Shown: piece by piece, positions 1 to 6,212 of the stretch
Layout of the letters: every line of letters begins with the position of its first letter
Numbering within the stretch: position 1 is the stretch's first letter
Assembly: GCF_036565765.1 (NCBI RefSeq)
Contig: NZ_DATCXP010000003.1
Source of the DNA: Terrimesophilobacter sp036565765
Lineage (GTDB): Bacteria > Actinomycetota > Actinomycetes > Actinomycetales > Microbacteriaceae
Length of the DNA stretch: 8,085 nucleotides
Direction: 5' to 3' (one strand)
Program-made: the position numbers and the translations under genes
The notes under the pieces: generated by a model
The model's database searches: none
The model's input: only the letters and a program-made list of their open reading frames with translations
What the model was told of the DNA's origin: nothing

Positions 1-497
1 ACGTCGCCATTCGGGCGGATGACGTACCAGTATCCTCCGTCGAGGTACTGCCCCTGCCCCGTGGCGGTCCCGGCCGTGACATCGCCGATGTAGGTGTAGA
101 GCGGCCATCCGTTGTAGCTCGCGACCTGGCTGCCGTCGGCATCCTGAATCGTTGCGAGCAGCTCGGCGTCGACGCCCTGCCCCGCGACCACCCTTGTCCC
201 ATCGGGGATGACGACCGGCGGCCAGTTCTCGGCGCAGCGGTCCGTGCAGGTCACGGCGCCCTGGGCGTCCGGCGGGAACATGTAGAGCGCGTAGCCCTGG
301 TCGGTGACGAGCACCGGGCCGAGTGAGCCGATCGTGGCCGTTTCGATCGTGACCTTTCCGTTCGCCACGCTGTAGTGGCCCTGGGCGCCGGAGCGTCCAG
401 CCATGATGACGACGATCACGAGGATCGCCGCGACGATCACCCCGGCAACGACGAGCAGGATGGTGCGGTTGCGGTGGGTGGCGACGGGAGAGCTCAC
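1..497 (-). CDS. Membrane-anchored secreted-repeat protein (Lipoprotein_15 / COG4315-like), 3' end outside window
   Basis: The first 165 codons are visible; the gene continues past the left edge. Reading starts at GTG 497, and an in-frame TGA at 518-516 limits any upstream extension. After a short basic N-terminus (THRNR), residues 13-33 form one hydrophobic segment rich in Val, Ile, Leu and Ala, a signal anchor. No lipobox Cys follows (AGRSGAQ), so this is probably an anchored exported protein rather than a true lipoprotein. Two repeats of the family are recognisable. The first, residues about 65-100, has YALYMF, a Cys pair (C84, C88 in CTDRC) and NWPPV. The second, about 122-165, has VASYNGWPLYTYIGD and GGYWYVI. 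The family is of unknown function; exported, two-repeat members are common in actinobacteria. It lies 66 bp downstream of the exporter gene on the same strand, so co-transcription is likely. No good Shine-Dalgarno sequence is visible, which makes coupling to upstream translation plausible. Confidence 0.8.
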   Translation of the reverse strand, partial: MSSPVATHRNRTILLVVAGVIVAAILVIVVIMAGRSGAQGHYSVANGKVTIETATIGSLGPVLVTDQGYALYMFPPDAQGAVTCTDRCAENWPPVVIPDGTRVVAGQGVDAELLATIQDADGSQVASYNGWPLYTYIGDVTAGTATGQGQYLDGGYWYVIRPNGD

Positions 498-514
498 GCC
501 ACCAACGTTATGCC

Positions 515-562
515 ATCAGATGCCGTGCCCATCAGATGCCGTGCCCATCAGGCGCCGTGCCC
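515..562. repeat. 16-bp tandem repeat, three copies plus a degenerate partial
   Basis: The unit ATCAGATGCCGTGCCC occurs at 515-530 and 531-546 exactly, and at 547-562 with two changes (ATCAGGCGCCGTGCCC). A degraded fourth start, ATCAGACGCC, is at 563-572. On the minus strand each unit supplies TGATGGGCACGGC. The exporter gene stops in the TGA at 566-564, so the array begins at its stop codon and fills most of the gap to the next gene. The 16-bp period is not a multiple of three, so the array is not a peptide repeat. Likely origin is slippage duplication. Confidence 0.85.
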
Positions 563-563
563 A

Positions 564-1820
564 TCAGACGCCGGCGTCGCGCTCCGCGGCATCCATGGCC
601 CGATCGGTGACGATCAGCATGAAGCCGAGCAGGCCGAGAGTCGCGACGCCCATGATGAGGAAGACCAGCGGGAGCCCGAGGAACTGGCCGAGAACCCCGC
701 CGATCGCCGCACCGAGCGGCATGGTGCCCCAGGCCAGCAGGCGGTAGCCGCTGTTGACCCGCCCGAGCAGTCGATCGGGCGTGATGGTCTGGCGCAACGA
801 CACCGCGACGACGTTCCACAGCACGATCGAGAGTCCGCCGACGAAGAAGGCCGCACCGATGATGAACGGATTGGTCGTGAAGGCGGGTGCGGCGAGCAGA
901 ACGGCTCCGCCGATGATCGCGACGGTGAGCGAGAGCGAACGTCCGATGGCACGCTCGATGCGCTCCGCGAGGAAGGAGCCGAGCAGGCTGCCGACCGCGG
1001 TCGTCGTGAACAGGATGCCGACCTGCGCGTCGTCGAGCTTCATGGCAGAGGCCGGTCCCGCCGCGTAGAGCACGAAGACCGCGAACACCGCGCTCGAAGT
1101 GAGGTTGAACAGACCGGTCATGAACGCGAGGGTGCGAAGGACGCGGTTCCCCCAGAGGAAGCGCAGGCCGACCATGATCTCCGAGCGCATCGAGGCTGGT
1201 GCTTCTCGCACGACCCGGAAGTCGCCGCGGACGAGGAACAGCATGCCGACCGCGACGAGCCAGAGCCCCGCCGGCACGGCGAAGGCGATGACCGCACCCG
1301 CGGCGACCAGGAATCCGCCGAGCGGAGGGCCGACGAACTGATTGGCCGTCATCTCCGCGGCGTAGAGCCTGCCGTTCGCGCGTGAAAGCTGGGAGCGTTT
1401 CACGACCTGCGGCAGGATCGACTGCGCCGAGGTGTCGTAGAGGGTCTCGGTCGTCCCGATGCACAGCGCGACGGCGTAGAGCACCCAGATCGACTCCACC
1501 CCGAGCGCGACGAATGCCGCTACCGCAGCGAGCAGACCGGCTCTGGCGATGTTGGCGCCGAGCATGATCTTCCGTCGGTCCAGCCGGTCGGCGAGCGCGC
1601 CGGCTTGCAAAGCGAACAGGAGCCAGGGCAGCGAGAGCACGAGGCTGAGTCCCGCGATGAGCACGGGCTCCTGCGTGTACCGGATGGCGACGAGTGGAAG
1701 CGCGAGCTTGAAGACCCCGTCGGCGAGGTTCGACAGACCGGAGGAGCTCAGGAGCTTCCAGAAGGAGGCGCCCAGCGTCGCGCGATCGCGCGGGGGCTTC
1801 GTGGCGGATTCGGTTGACAC
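564..1820 (-). CDS. MFS transporter, EntS/MFS_3-like exporter
   Basis: A 418-residue integral membrane protein, the usual length for a 12-helix major facilitator. The signature loop between helices 2 and 3 is present at residues 74-84 (GALADRLDRRK). The second half contains TPDRLLGRVNSGYRLLAWG around residues 348-366, followed by PLGAAIGG. That combination is typical of the EntS/macrolide-efflux-like branch (MFS_3) rather than sugar or amino-acid uptake carriers. The N-terminus (residues 1-20) is polar and cytoplasmic, and the C-terminus is a short charged tail (TDRAMDAAERDAGV). The start is GTG at 1820 with only a weak ribosome site; no better in-frame start is seen. It begins 25 bp after the TetR stop on the same strand, so a regulator-exporter transcript is likely. 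The substrate cannot be told from sequence; drug, siderophore or metabolite export are all possible. The last codons lie in a 12-bp palindrome (GACGCCGGCGTC, 567-578). Confidence 0.88.
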   Translation of the reverse strand: MSTESATKPPRDRATLGASFWKLLSSSGLSNLADGVFKLALPLVAIRYTQEPVLIAGLSLVLSLPWLLFALQAGALADRLDRRKIMLGANIARAGLLAAVAAFVALGVESIWVLYAVALCIGTTETLYDTSAQSILPQVVKRSQLSRANGRLYAAEMTANQFVGPPLGGFLVAAGAVIAFAVPAGLWLVAVGMLFLVRGDFRVVREAPASMRSEIMVGLRFLWGNRVLRTLAFMTGLFNLTSSAVFAVFVLYAAGPASAMKLDDAQVGILFTTTAVGSLLGSFLAERIERAIGRSLSLTVAIIGGAVLLAAPAFTTNPFIIGAAFFVGGLSIVLWNVVAVSLRQTITPDRLLGRVNSGYRLLAWGTMPLGAAIGGVLGQFLGLPLVFLIMGVATLGLLGFMLIVTDRAMDAAERDAGV

Positions 1821-1845
1821 CAGCTAAGGGTACCCGGCGGGCGGA

Positions 1846-2448
1846 TCAGGACAGGGCAGCGAGCGCCATCCGTTCGAGCTCGCGGCGCAGGGTCGCGCGG
1901 TCGAGCGCGAGCCCGCTGTGCGGCGTCGAGTTGAGCAGGCCGAACACCGCGTGCGCGCGCGTGCGGAGAACGGCCGGGTCGGCATCCGGGTTCAGCTGCG
2001 CGAGCACATCCACCCACAGCTCGACATAGCGGCGCTGAAGCGTTCGGACGGCGTGGCGGTCGGCGTCACCGAGCTGCTCGAGGTCGCGGTCCTGCGCCCG
2101 GATGACGTCGGCGTTCTCGAGCGCGAACCGCACGTGGAACGCGACGAGCGCGTGCAGCGCGGGGAGGCCCTCCTGGCGCTCGACGACATCCTGACCTCCC
2201 GTGTACAGGCCTTCGCTCGCCTCGAGGAGGAGAGCGGCCAGCACGTCCTGCTTTCCGCTGAAGTGCTTGTAGACGGCCGGACCGCTCACGCCCGCGGCGG
2301 CTCCGAGTTCCTCGATCGAGACGCCGTTGAACCCGCGCTCGGCGAACAGCCGTGCCGCGGCGGACAGCAGCGACTGCCGCCGGCTCGCCTTCGCCCTGCC
2401 ACGCGCGGTCAGGACTCCTGCGTTCGGTGCCTTCGCAGCCTCTGTCAT
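1846..2448 (-). CDS. TetR/AcrR-family transcriptional regulator
   Basis: A 200-residue protein of typical TetR length. The N-terminal DNA-binding domain spans residues about 24-70. It has the helix-1 pattern LLSAAARLFAERGFNGVSIE and the helix-turn-helix EELGAAAGVSGPAVYKHFSGK, including the near-invariant Y-KHF of recognition helix 3. Residues 75-200 form the all-helical ligand and dimerisation domain, which is too divergent to name a ligand. The start is ATG 2448, with AGG in GATAGGTTCCCG as a modest ribosome site. The gene is divergent from the acyl-CoA carboxylase operon and shares a 114-bp intergenic region with it that is full of inverted repeats. The likely role is autoregulation plus repression of the catabolic operon, with an acyl-CoA or related metabolite as inducer. 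This is inferred from position and from the M. tuberculosis Rv2506 arrangement as I recall it. It could instead, or also, control the downstream exporter. Confidence 0.9.
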   Translation of the reverse strand: MTEAAKAPNAGVLTARGRAKASRRQSLLSAAARLFAERGFNGVSIEELGAAAGVSGPAVYKHFSGKQDVLAALLLEASEGLYTGGQDVVERQEGLPALHALVAFHVRFALENADVIRAQDRDLEQLGDADRHAVRTLQRRYVELWVDVLAQLNPDADPAVLRTRAHAVFGLLNSTPHSGLALDRATLRRELERMALAALS

Positions 2449-2455
2449 CGGGAAC

Positions 2456-2467
2456 CTATCGGGATAG
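2456..2467. repeat. Short inverted repeat next to the TetR start
   Basis: CTATC-GG-GATAG is a perfect 5-bp-arm inverted repeat lying 8 bp upstream of the TetR ATG and overlapping its presumed ribosome site on the minus strand. The 2-nt spacer is too short for a stable RNA hairpin with all five pairs, so a protein-binding role fits better if it is functional. It differs from the ACTAAC half-sites nearby and may be chance. Confidence 0.35.
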
Positions 2468-2474
2468 ACAAATC

Positions 2475-2516
2475 GGTTAATGAATACTAACCTAGTTCCA
2501 GTTAGTCAACACTAAC
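2475..2516. promoter_or_regulatory. Cluster of inverted repeats in divergent intergenic region, candidate TetR operators
   Basis: ACTAAC occurs at 2486-2491 and 2511-2516, and its complement GTTAGT at 2501-2506. This gives two overlapping palindromes: ACTAAC-N9-GTTAGT (2486-2506) and GTTAGTcaacACTAAC (2501-2516). The 16-bp second one has the size and symmetry usual for TetR operators. A third inverted repeat, GGTTA-N8-TAACC, spans 2475-2492. The ten-base words ACTAACCTAG (2486) and ACTAACCCAG (2511) also form a direct repeat with one mismatch. The region is distinctly AT-richer than the flanking genes. Binding here could control both the TetR gene and the carboxylase operon. The repeats are seen directly; the protein that binds them is inferred. 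Confidence 0.6.
2481..2509 (-). promoter_or_regulatory. Possible promoter of the TetR gene
   Basis: On the minus strand TTGACT (2509-2504) matches a -35 box in five of six bases. A poor -10 candidate, TATTCA (2486-2481), follows after 17 bp. The overlapping TAGTAT (2489-2484) is a better hexamer, but its 14-bp spacing is too short. Both elements lie inside the inverted-repeat cluster, as expected for an autoregulated TetR gene. I could not pick a convincing plus-strand promoter for the carboxylase operon. Confidence 0.3.
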
Positions 2517-2562
2517 CCAGGTTGTACGCAAGCACAGTCGAGCCCCGGTCGGAGCCCCGTCG

Positions 2563-4170
2563 ATGGAAACGCTGAAGAGCACGCTGGACACCTCCCGCCC
2601 TGAATTCGCGGCGAATGACACCGCACAGCGCGGACTTGTCGCGGAGCTGAACGAGCGCCTCCGGGTCACCGCGCTCGGCGGGCCGCAGAGATCCAGGGAA
2701 CGCCACGAGGCCAGGGGCAAGCTCCTGCCCCGGGATCGCATCGACCGCCTGCTCGACGAGGGCAGCCCCTTCCTCGAGATCGCGCCGCTCGCCGCCTACG
2801 AGCTGTACGACAACGACAGTCCGAGCGCAGGGGTGATCGCGGGGATCGGCCTCGTGCACGGCCGCCATGTTCTGGTGATCGCGAACGACGCGACGGTGAA
2901 GGGCGGAACGTACTACCCGTTGACCGTGAAGAAGCACCTCCGAGCCCAGGAGATCGCGCTCGAGAACCGGCTTCCCTGCGTCTACCTGGTCGACTCCGGC
3001 GGGGCATTCCTGCCCCTGCAGGACGAGGTGTTCCCGGACCGCGACCACTTCGGCCGCATCTTCTACAACCAGGCGCGGATGTCGGCCGCGAAGATCCCGC
3101 AGATCGCCGCGGTCATGGGCTCCTCGACCGCGGGCGGGGCCTACGTCCCGGCGATGAGCGACGAGACCGTCATCGTGCGGAACCAGGGAACGATCTTCCT
3201 CGGCGGCCCTCCGCTCGTGAAGGCCGCGATCGGCGAGATCGTCACGGCCGAGGAGCTCGGCGGAGGCGAGCTGCACTCCCGCACCTCCGGCGTGAGTGAC
3301 CACCTCGCCGAGAACGACGCGCACGCGCTGCAGATCGTGCGCGACATCGTCGCAACACTGCCGCGGCCGGCCGCACCGGCCTGGGAGGTGCTCGACTCGC
3401 GCGAGCCGGAAGCCGACCCTGCGGAGCTGTACGGCGCGGTCCCGGCCGATGTCCAGGGCCAGTACGACGTGCACGAGGTCATCGCGCGGCTCGTCGACGG
3501 CTCGGAGTTCCACGAGTTCAAACGCGAGTACGGAACGACGCTCGTGACCGGCTTCGCCCGGCTGCACGGGCATCCGGTCGGCATCGTCGCGAACAACGGC
3601 ATCCTGTTCAGCGAATCCGCCCTCAAGGGCGCCCACTTCATCGAGCTGTGCGACCAGCGCGGGGTGCCGCTGATCTTCCTGCAGAACATCTCCGGCTTCA
3701 TGGTCGGCAAGGATGCGGAGGCCGGCGGAATCGCCAAGGACGGCGCGAAGATGGTCACCGCCGTCGCCACGACGCGCGTGCCGAAGTTCACGGTCGTGAT
3801 CGGCGGATCGTTCGGTGCCGGCAACTACTCGATGTGCGGTCGCGCCTACTCTCCGCGATTCCTGTGGATGTGGCCGGCCAGCCGCGTGTCCGTCATGGGC
3901 GGCGCGCAGGCGTCCTCGGTGCTCTCGACCATCCGCCGCGAACAGCTCGAGGGTCGCGGCGAGCAGTGGTCGGCAGAGGAGGAAGCCGCGTTCAAGGCGC
4001 CCATCATCCAGCAGTACGAGACCCAGGGCAGCCCCTACTACTCGACGGCCAGGCTCTGGGACGACGGCGTGATCGACCCGGCCGACACCCGCACGGTCCT
4101 CGGACTCGCCCTCGACGTCGCCTCCCGAACACCGCTTCCCGACCCGGCCTTCGGCCTGTTCCGGATGTGA
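2563..4170 (+). CDS. accD1: Acyl-CoA carboxylase beta subunit (carboxyltransferase), probably 3-methylcrotonyl-CoA carboxylase
   Basis: This 535-residue subunit transfers carboxyl from carboxybiotin to an acyl-CoA. The N-terminal crotonase-fold half includes TYYPLTVKKHLRAQEIALEN and DSGGAFLPLQDEVFP (glycines near residues 146-147). It also has SSTAGGAYVPAM (starting near 187), then FLGGPPLVKAAIGE and the EELGGGELHSR segment. The C-terminal half includes GILFSESALKGAHFIELC and the glycine-rich oxyanion stretch GGSFGAGNYSMCGRAYSPRF (from residue 414), then MGGAQASSVL. The wording GTIFLGGPPLVKA, the GGGELHSRTSGVSDH block and the ending DPAFGLFRM are characteristic of methylcrotonyl-CoA carboxylase beta chains rather than propionyl-CoA ones. 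Many homologues have Cys where this protein has Ser in SSTAGG. ATG 2563 has a GGAG ribosome site at 2551-2554, 8 nt away. It is the first gene of a five-gene plus-strand operon. A geranyl- or other acyl-CoA carboxylase is a less likely alternative. Confidence 0.93.
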   Translation: METLKSTLDTSRPEFAANDTAQRGLVAELNERLRVTALGGPQRSRERHEARGKLLPRDRIDRLLDEGSPFLEIAPLAAYELYDNDSPSAGVIAGIGLVHGRHVLVIANDATVKGGTYYPLTVKKHLRAQEIALENRLPCVYLVDSGGAFLPLQDEVFPDRDHFGRIFYNQARMSAAKIPQIAAVMGSSTAGGAYVPAMSDETVIVRNQGTIFLGGPPLVKAAIGEIVTAEELGGGELHSRTSGVSDHLAENDAHALQIVRDIVATLPRPAAPAWEVLDSREPEADPAELYGAVPADVQGQYDVHEVIARLVDGSEFHEFKREYGTTLVTGFARLHGHPVGIVANNGILFSESALKGAHFIELCDQRGVPLIFLQNISGFMVGKDAEAGGIAKDGAKMVTAVATTRVPKFTVVIGGSFGAGNYSMCGRAYSPRFLWMWPASRVSVMGGAQASSVLSTIRREQLEGRGEQWSAEEEAAFKAPIIQQYETQGSPYYSTARLWDDGVIDPADTRTVLGLALDVASRTPLPDPAFGLFRM

Positions 4171-4175
4171 CGACC

Positions 4176-6212
4176 ATGCCGAAACTGTTCGATACCGTCC
4201 TCGTCGCCAATCGCGGCGAGATCGCCTGCCGCGTCATCCGGACCCTGCGCGAGCTCGGCATTCGCAGCGTCGCGGTGTACAGCGACGCCGACCGCGGGGC
4301 GAAGCACGTCGCGGATGCCGATGAGGCCGTGCGCATCGGCCCGGCCGCCCCTCAGGCGAGCTACCTGAACATCGGGGCCATCATCGCGGCGGCGCAGAAA
4401 AGCGGCGCGCAGGCGATCCACCCCGGCTACGGATTCCTGTCCGAGAACGCGGAGTTCGCGAAGGCCTGTGAAGCTGCCGGCATCGTGTTCATCGGCCCGA
4501 GCGTCACCGCGCTCGCGCTCATGGGCGACAAGATCCGGGCGAAGCAGCATGTGTCGCAGGCCGGGGTTCCCGTCATCGAGGGCGTCTCGTCGCCCGGCCT
4601 GACCGACGAACAGCTCGAGGCCGCGGCGATCGAGCTCGGCTTCCCGATCCTCGTGAAGCCCTCCGCCGGTGGGGGCGGGAAGGGCATGCAGCCGGTTCTG
4701 GATGCTTCGGAACTGACCGAGGCACTCGCGACCGCGCGCAGGGTCGCCCTGTCCGCGTTCGGCGACGACACGCTTCTGCTGGAGCGGCTCGTGACGGCGC
4801 CACGCCACATCGAAGTGCAGCTGCTCGCGGACACTCATGGCAATGTCATCCATCTAGGCGAACGGGAATGCTCGCTGCAGCGCCGCCACCAGAAGGTGAT
4901 CGAGGAGGCGCCGTCCCCGCTTCTGAGCGAGGAGACGCGGGCCAGGATCGGCGAGGCGGCCTGCACGGTCGCGCGCAGCGTCGACTACGTCGGCGCGGGG
5001 ACGGTGGAGTTCCTCGTCTCGGCGGATGCCCCCGACGAGTTCTTCTTCATGGAGATGAACACCCGGCTGCAGGTCGAGCATCCGGTCACCGAGCTCGTGA
5101 CCGGGATCGATCTCGTCGCCTGGCAGTTGCGCGTCGCGGCGGGGCAGGTGCTGTCGATCGACCAGGACTCAGTGGCGCTGACCGGCCATGCCATCGAAGC
5201 GCGCGTCTACGCGGAGGATCCGGAGCGCGGGTTCCTGCCGAGCACCGGGACGGTCGTGGCACTGTCCGAGGCGAGTGGTGAAGGAGTGCGCGTCGACAGC
5301 GCGCTGAAGGACGGGCTCGTCATCTCGCCGGACTACGACCCGATGCTCGCGAAAGTGATCGCCTGGGGCGCCGATCGCGCTCAAGCGCTGAGCCGACTCG
5401 ACCGCGCTCTCGCCGAGACGACCGTGCTCGGCGTGCGCACGAACATCGAGTACCTGCGGGCGCTCGTGGCGGATCCTGATGTCCAGGCCGGCGATCTCGA
5501 CACGACCCTGATCGAGCGGAGGCTTCCTGAGCTCACGTTCCGGCATCCGGATGCGGCCATGCTCGCCGCCGCGGCGCGGTGGCTCCCTGAGGAGGCCGCC
5601 CGCGCCCGTCTCGAAGGGAGCGACCGGGGAGGCTCCCTTCGAGACGATCGCTTCGCGATCCCTCAGGGAGCGAAAGCCTGGCACTCCGTCCCCGGCTGGC
5701 GCACCGGCGGAATCCGTCACCCGATACGCCACCGCTTCGCGACCTCGGCGGTCGACCGCGTCGATGTGCTCGTCAGCGGAGACACCGTCACGATCGATGG
5801 CGTTGTCATCGACGGTGCCATGGGTCATTGGACCATCGCGCGGAATGGCGACACCCTCTGGATGGGCCAGGCGGGCTTCAGCTGGCCGCTCGGAATCATC
5901 GGCCGCGAGGCAGAACTGCGTGAGATGCTCGCCGCGATCGAGACGGTCGACCACCCCCTGAGCCCCGAGATCCGCTCCCCGATGCCGGGGACCGTCGTAG
6001 CGGTCCCGGTCGCGAATGGTGAGACGGTTGAGGCCGGGCAGACCGTTCTCACGGTCGAGGCGATGAAAATGGAGCACAGGCTCACGGCACCGGTGGCCGG
6101 CGTCGTGCAGATCAGCGCGATGCCCGGGGACCTGGTCAAACTCGACCAGTTGCTCGCGAGCATCACACAGAGCATTCACGAAGAGAAGTGCGATCAGGAG
6201 AAGACGGCATGA
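4176..6212 (+). CDS. accA1: Acyl-CoA carboxylase alpha subunit: biotin carboxylase plus biotin carrier domain, probably methylcrotonyl-CoA carboxylase
   Basis: A 678-residue biotin enzyme. Residues 1 to about 450 are biotin carboxylase: VANRGEIACRVIRTLRELGI near the start and HPGYGFLSENAEFA. The ATP-grasp loop KPSAGGGGKGM is at 161-171, HIEVQLLAD from 211, and MEMNTRLQVEHP at 292-303, where R297 matches the catalytic Arg of E. coli AccC. The C-terminal biotinyl domain has EAMKMEH with biotinylated K631. ATG 4176 is preferred, 5 nt after the beta-subunit stop. An in-frame GTG at 4167 overlapping that stop would add three residues, and no strong ribosome site separates them. The in-frame sequence upstream from 3648 is a shadow of the beta gene. 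Residues 469-499 (WLPEE...PQGA) are encoded by a 90-bp mirrored palindrome that looks like an in-frame insertion in the linker before WHSVPGWRTGG. M. tuberculosis AccA1, as I recall about 654 residues, is shorter by roughly this amount. Confidence 0.93.
   Translation: MPKLFDTVLVANRGEIACRVIRTLRELGIRSVAVYSDADRGAKHVADADEAVRIGPAAPQASYLNIGAIIAAAQKSGAQAIHPGYGFLSENAEFAKACEAAGIVFIGPSVTALALMGDKIRAKQHVSQAGVPVIEGVSSPGLTDEQLEAAAIELGFPILVKPSAGGGGKGMQPVLDASELTEALATARRVALSAFGDDTLLLERLVTAPRHIEVQLLADTHGNVIHLGERECSLQRRHQKVIEEAPSPLLSEETRARIGEAACTVARSVDYVGAGTVEFLVSADAPDEFFFMEMNTRLQVEHPVTELVTGIDLVAWQLRVAAGQVLSIDQDSVALTGHAIEARVYAEDPERGFLPSTGTVVALSEASGEGVRVDSALKDGLVISPDYDPMLAKVIAWGADRAQALSRLDRALAETTVLGVRTNIEYLRALVADPDVQAGDLDTTLIERRLPELTFRHPDAAMLAAAARWLPEEAARARLEGSDRGGSLRDDRFAIPQGAKAWHSVPGWRTGGIRHPIRHRFATSAVDRVDVLVSGDTVTIDGVVIDGAMGHWTIARNGDTLWMGQAGFSWPLGIIGREAELREMLAAIETVDHPLSPEIRSPMPGTVVAVPVANGETVEAGQTVLTVEAMKMEHRLTAPVAGVVQISAMPGDLVKLDQLLASITQSIHEEKCDQEKTA
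5582..5671. repeat. 90-bp mirrored REP-like palindrome inside the biotin carboxylase gene
   Basis: Two 40-bp units face each other around a 10-bp spacer (5622-5631). Each unit is bounded by GCTCCCT and AGGGAGC, so the heptamer and its complement appear at 5582, 5615, 5632 and 5665. Around one common centre there are perfect arms of 15 bp (5607-5621 with 5632-5646) and 11 bp (5582-5592 with 5661-5671). Counting the middle 14 bp, the two units agree at about 30 of 40 positions. The right unit carries its own hairpin, GATCGCttcGCGATC (5646-5660). The left unit has a GC-rich centre with weaker symmetry. The whole element is a multiple of three, has no stop in the gene's frame and supplies residues 469-499. 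The organisation resembles bacterial REP elements paired as in BIMEs. No target-site duplication is evident. Confidence 0.85.
6196..6200 (+). promoter_or_regulatory. Ribosome binding site fixing the acyl-CoA dehydrogenase start
   Basis: AGGAG lies 8 nt upstream of ATG 6209, inside the last codons of the carboxylase gene. It selects 6209 over the in-frame GTG at 6188, which has no comparable site and would add seven residues (MRSGEDG) unlike the family. Confidence 0.8.

Noticed and set aside
567..578. 12-bp palindrome GACGCCGGCGTC at the end of the exporter gene, as a terminator
   Set aside because: It has no loop and no following T-run on the minus strand, so it does not look like an intrinsic terminator.
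375..1385. 336-codon plus-strand frame opposite the exporter
   Set aside because: It is an Asp/Glu/Arg/His-rich shadow of the exporter's coding strand, without a fold or motif.
1779..1792. 14-bp perfect palindrome CGCGCGATCGCGCG near the exporter start
   Set aside because: It is made of CG-rich codons encoding RDRAT. Such palindromes are common by chance at this GC content, and it has no partner or repeat copy.
3648..4175. Long in-frame N-terminal extension of the biotin carboxylase frame
   Set aside because: It overlaps the conserved end of the carboxyltransferase gene in another frame and is Arg-rich nonsense. The family N-terminus starts at the MPKLFDTVLVANRGE region from 4176.
5543..5554. 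Palindrome GCATCCGGATGC just before the 90-bp element, as part of it or as an insertion scar
   Set aside because: It lies outside the mirrored centre and encodes the ordinary family segment HPDA. It is better explained by the general GGATGC preference.
5622..5631. Possible frameshift or pseudogene in the biotin carboxylase caused by the palindrome
   Set aside because: The frame stays open through the element and on to an intact biotinyl domain with EAMKMEH, so the gene appears functional.
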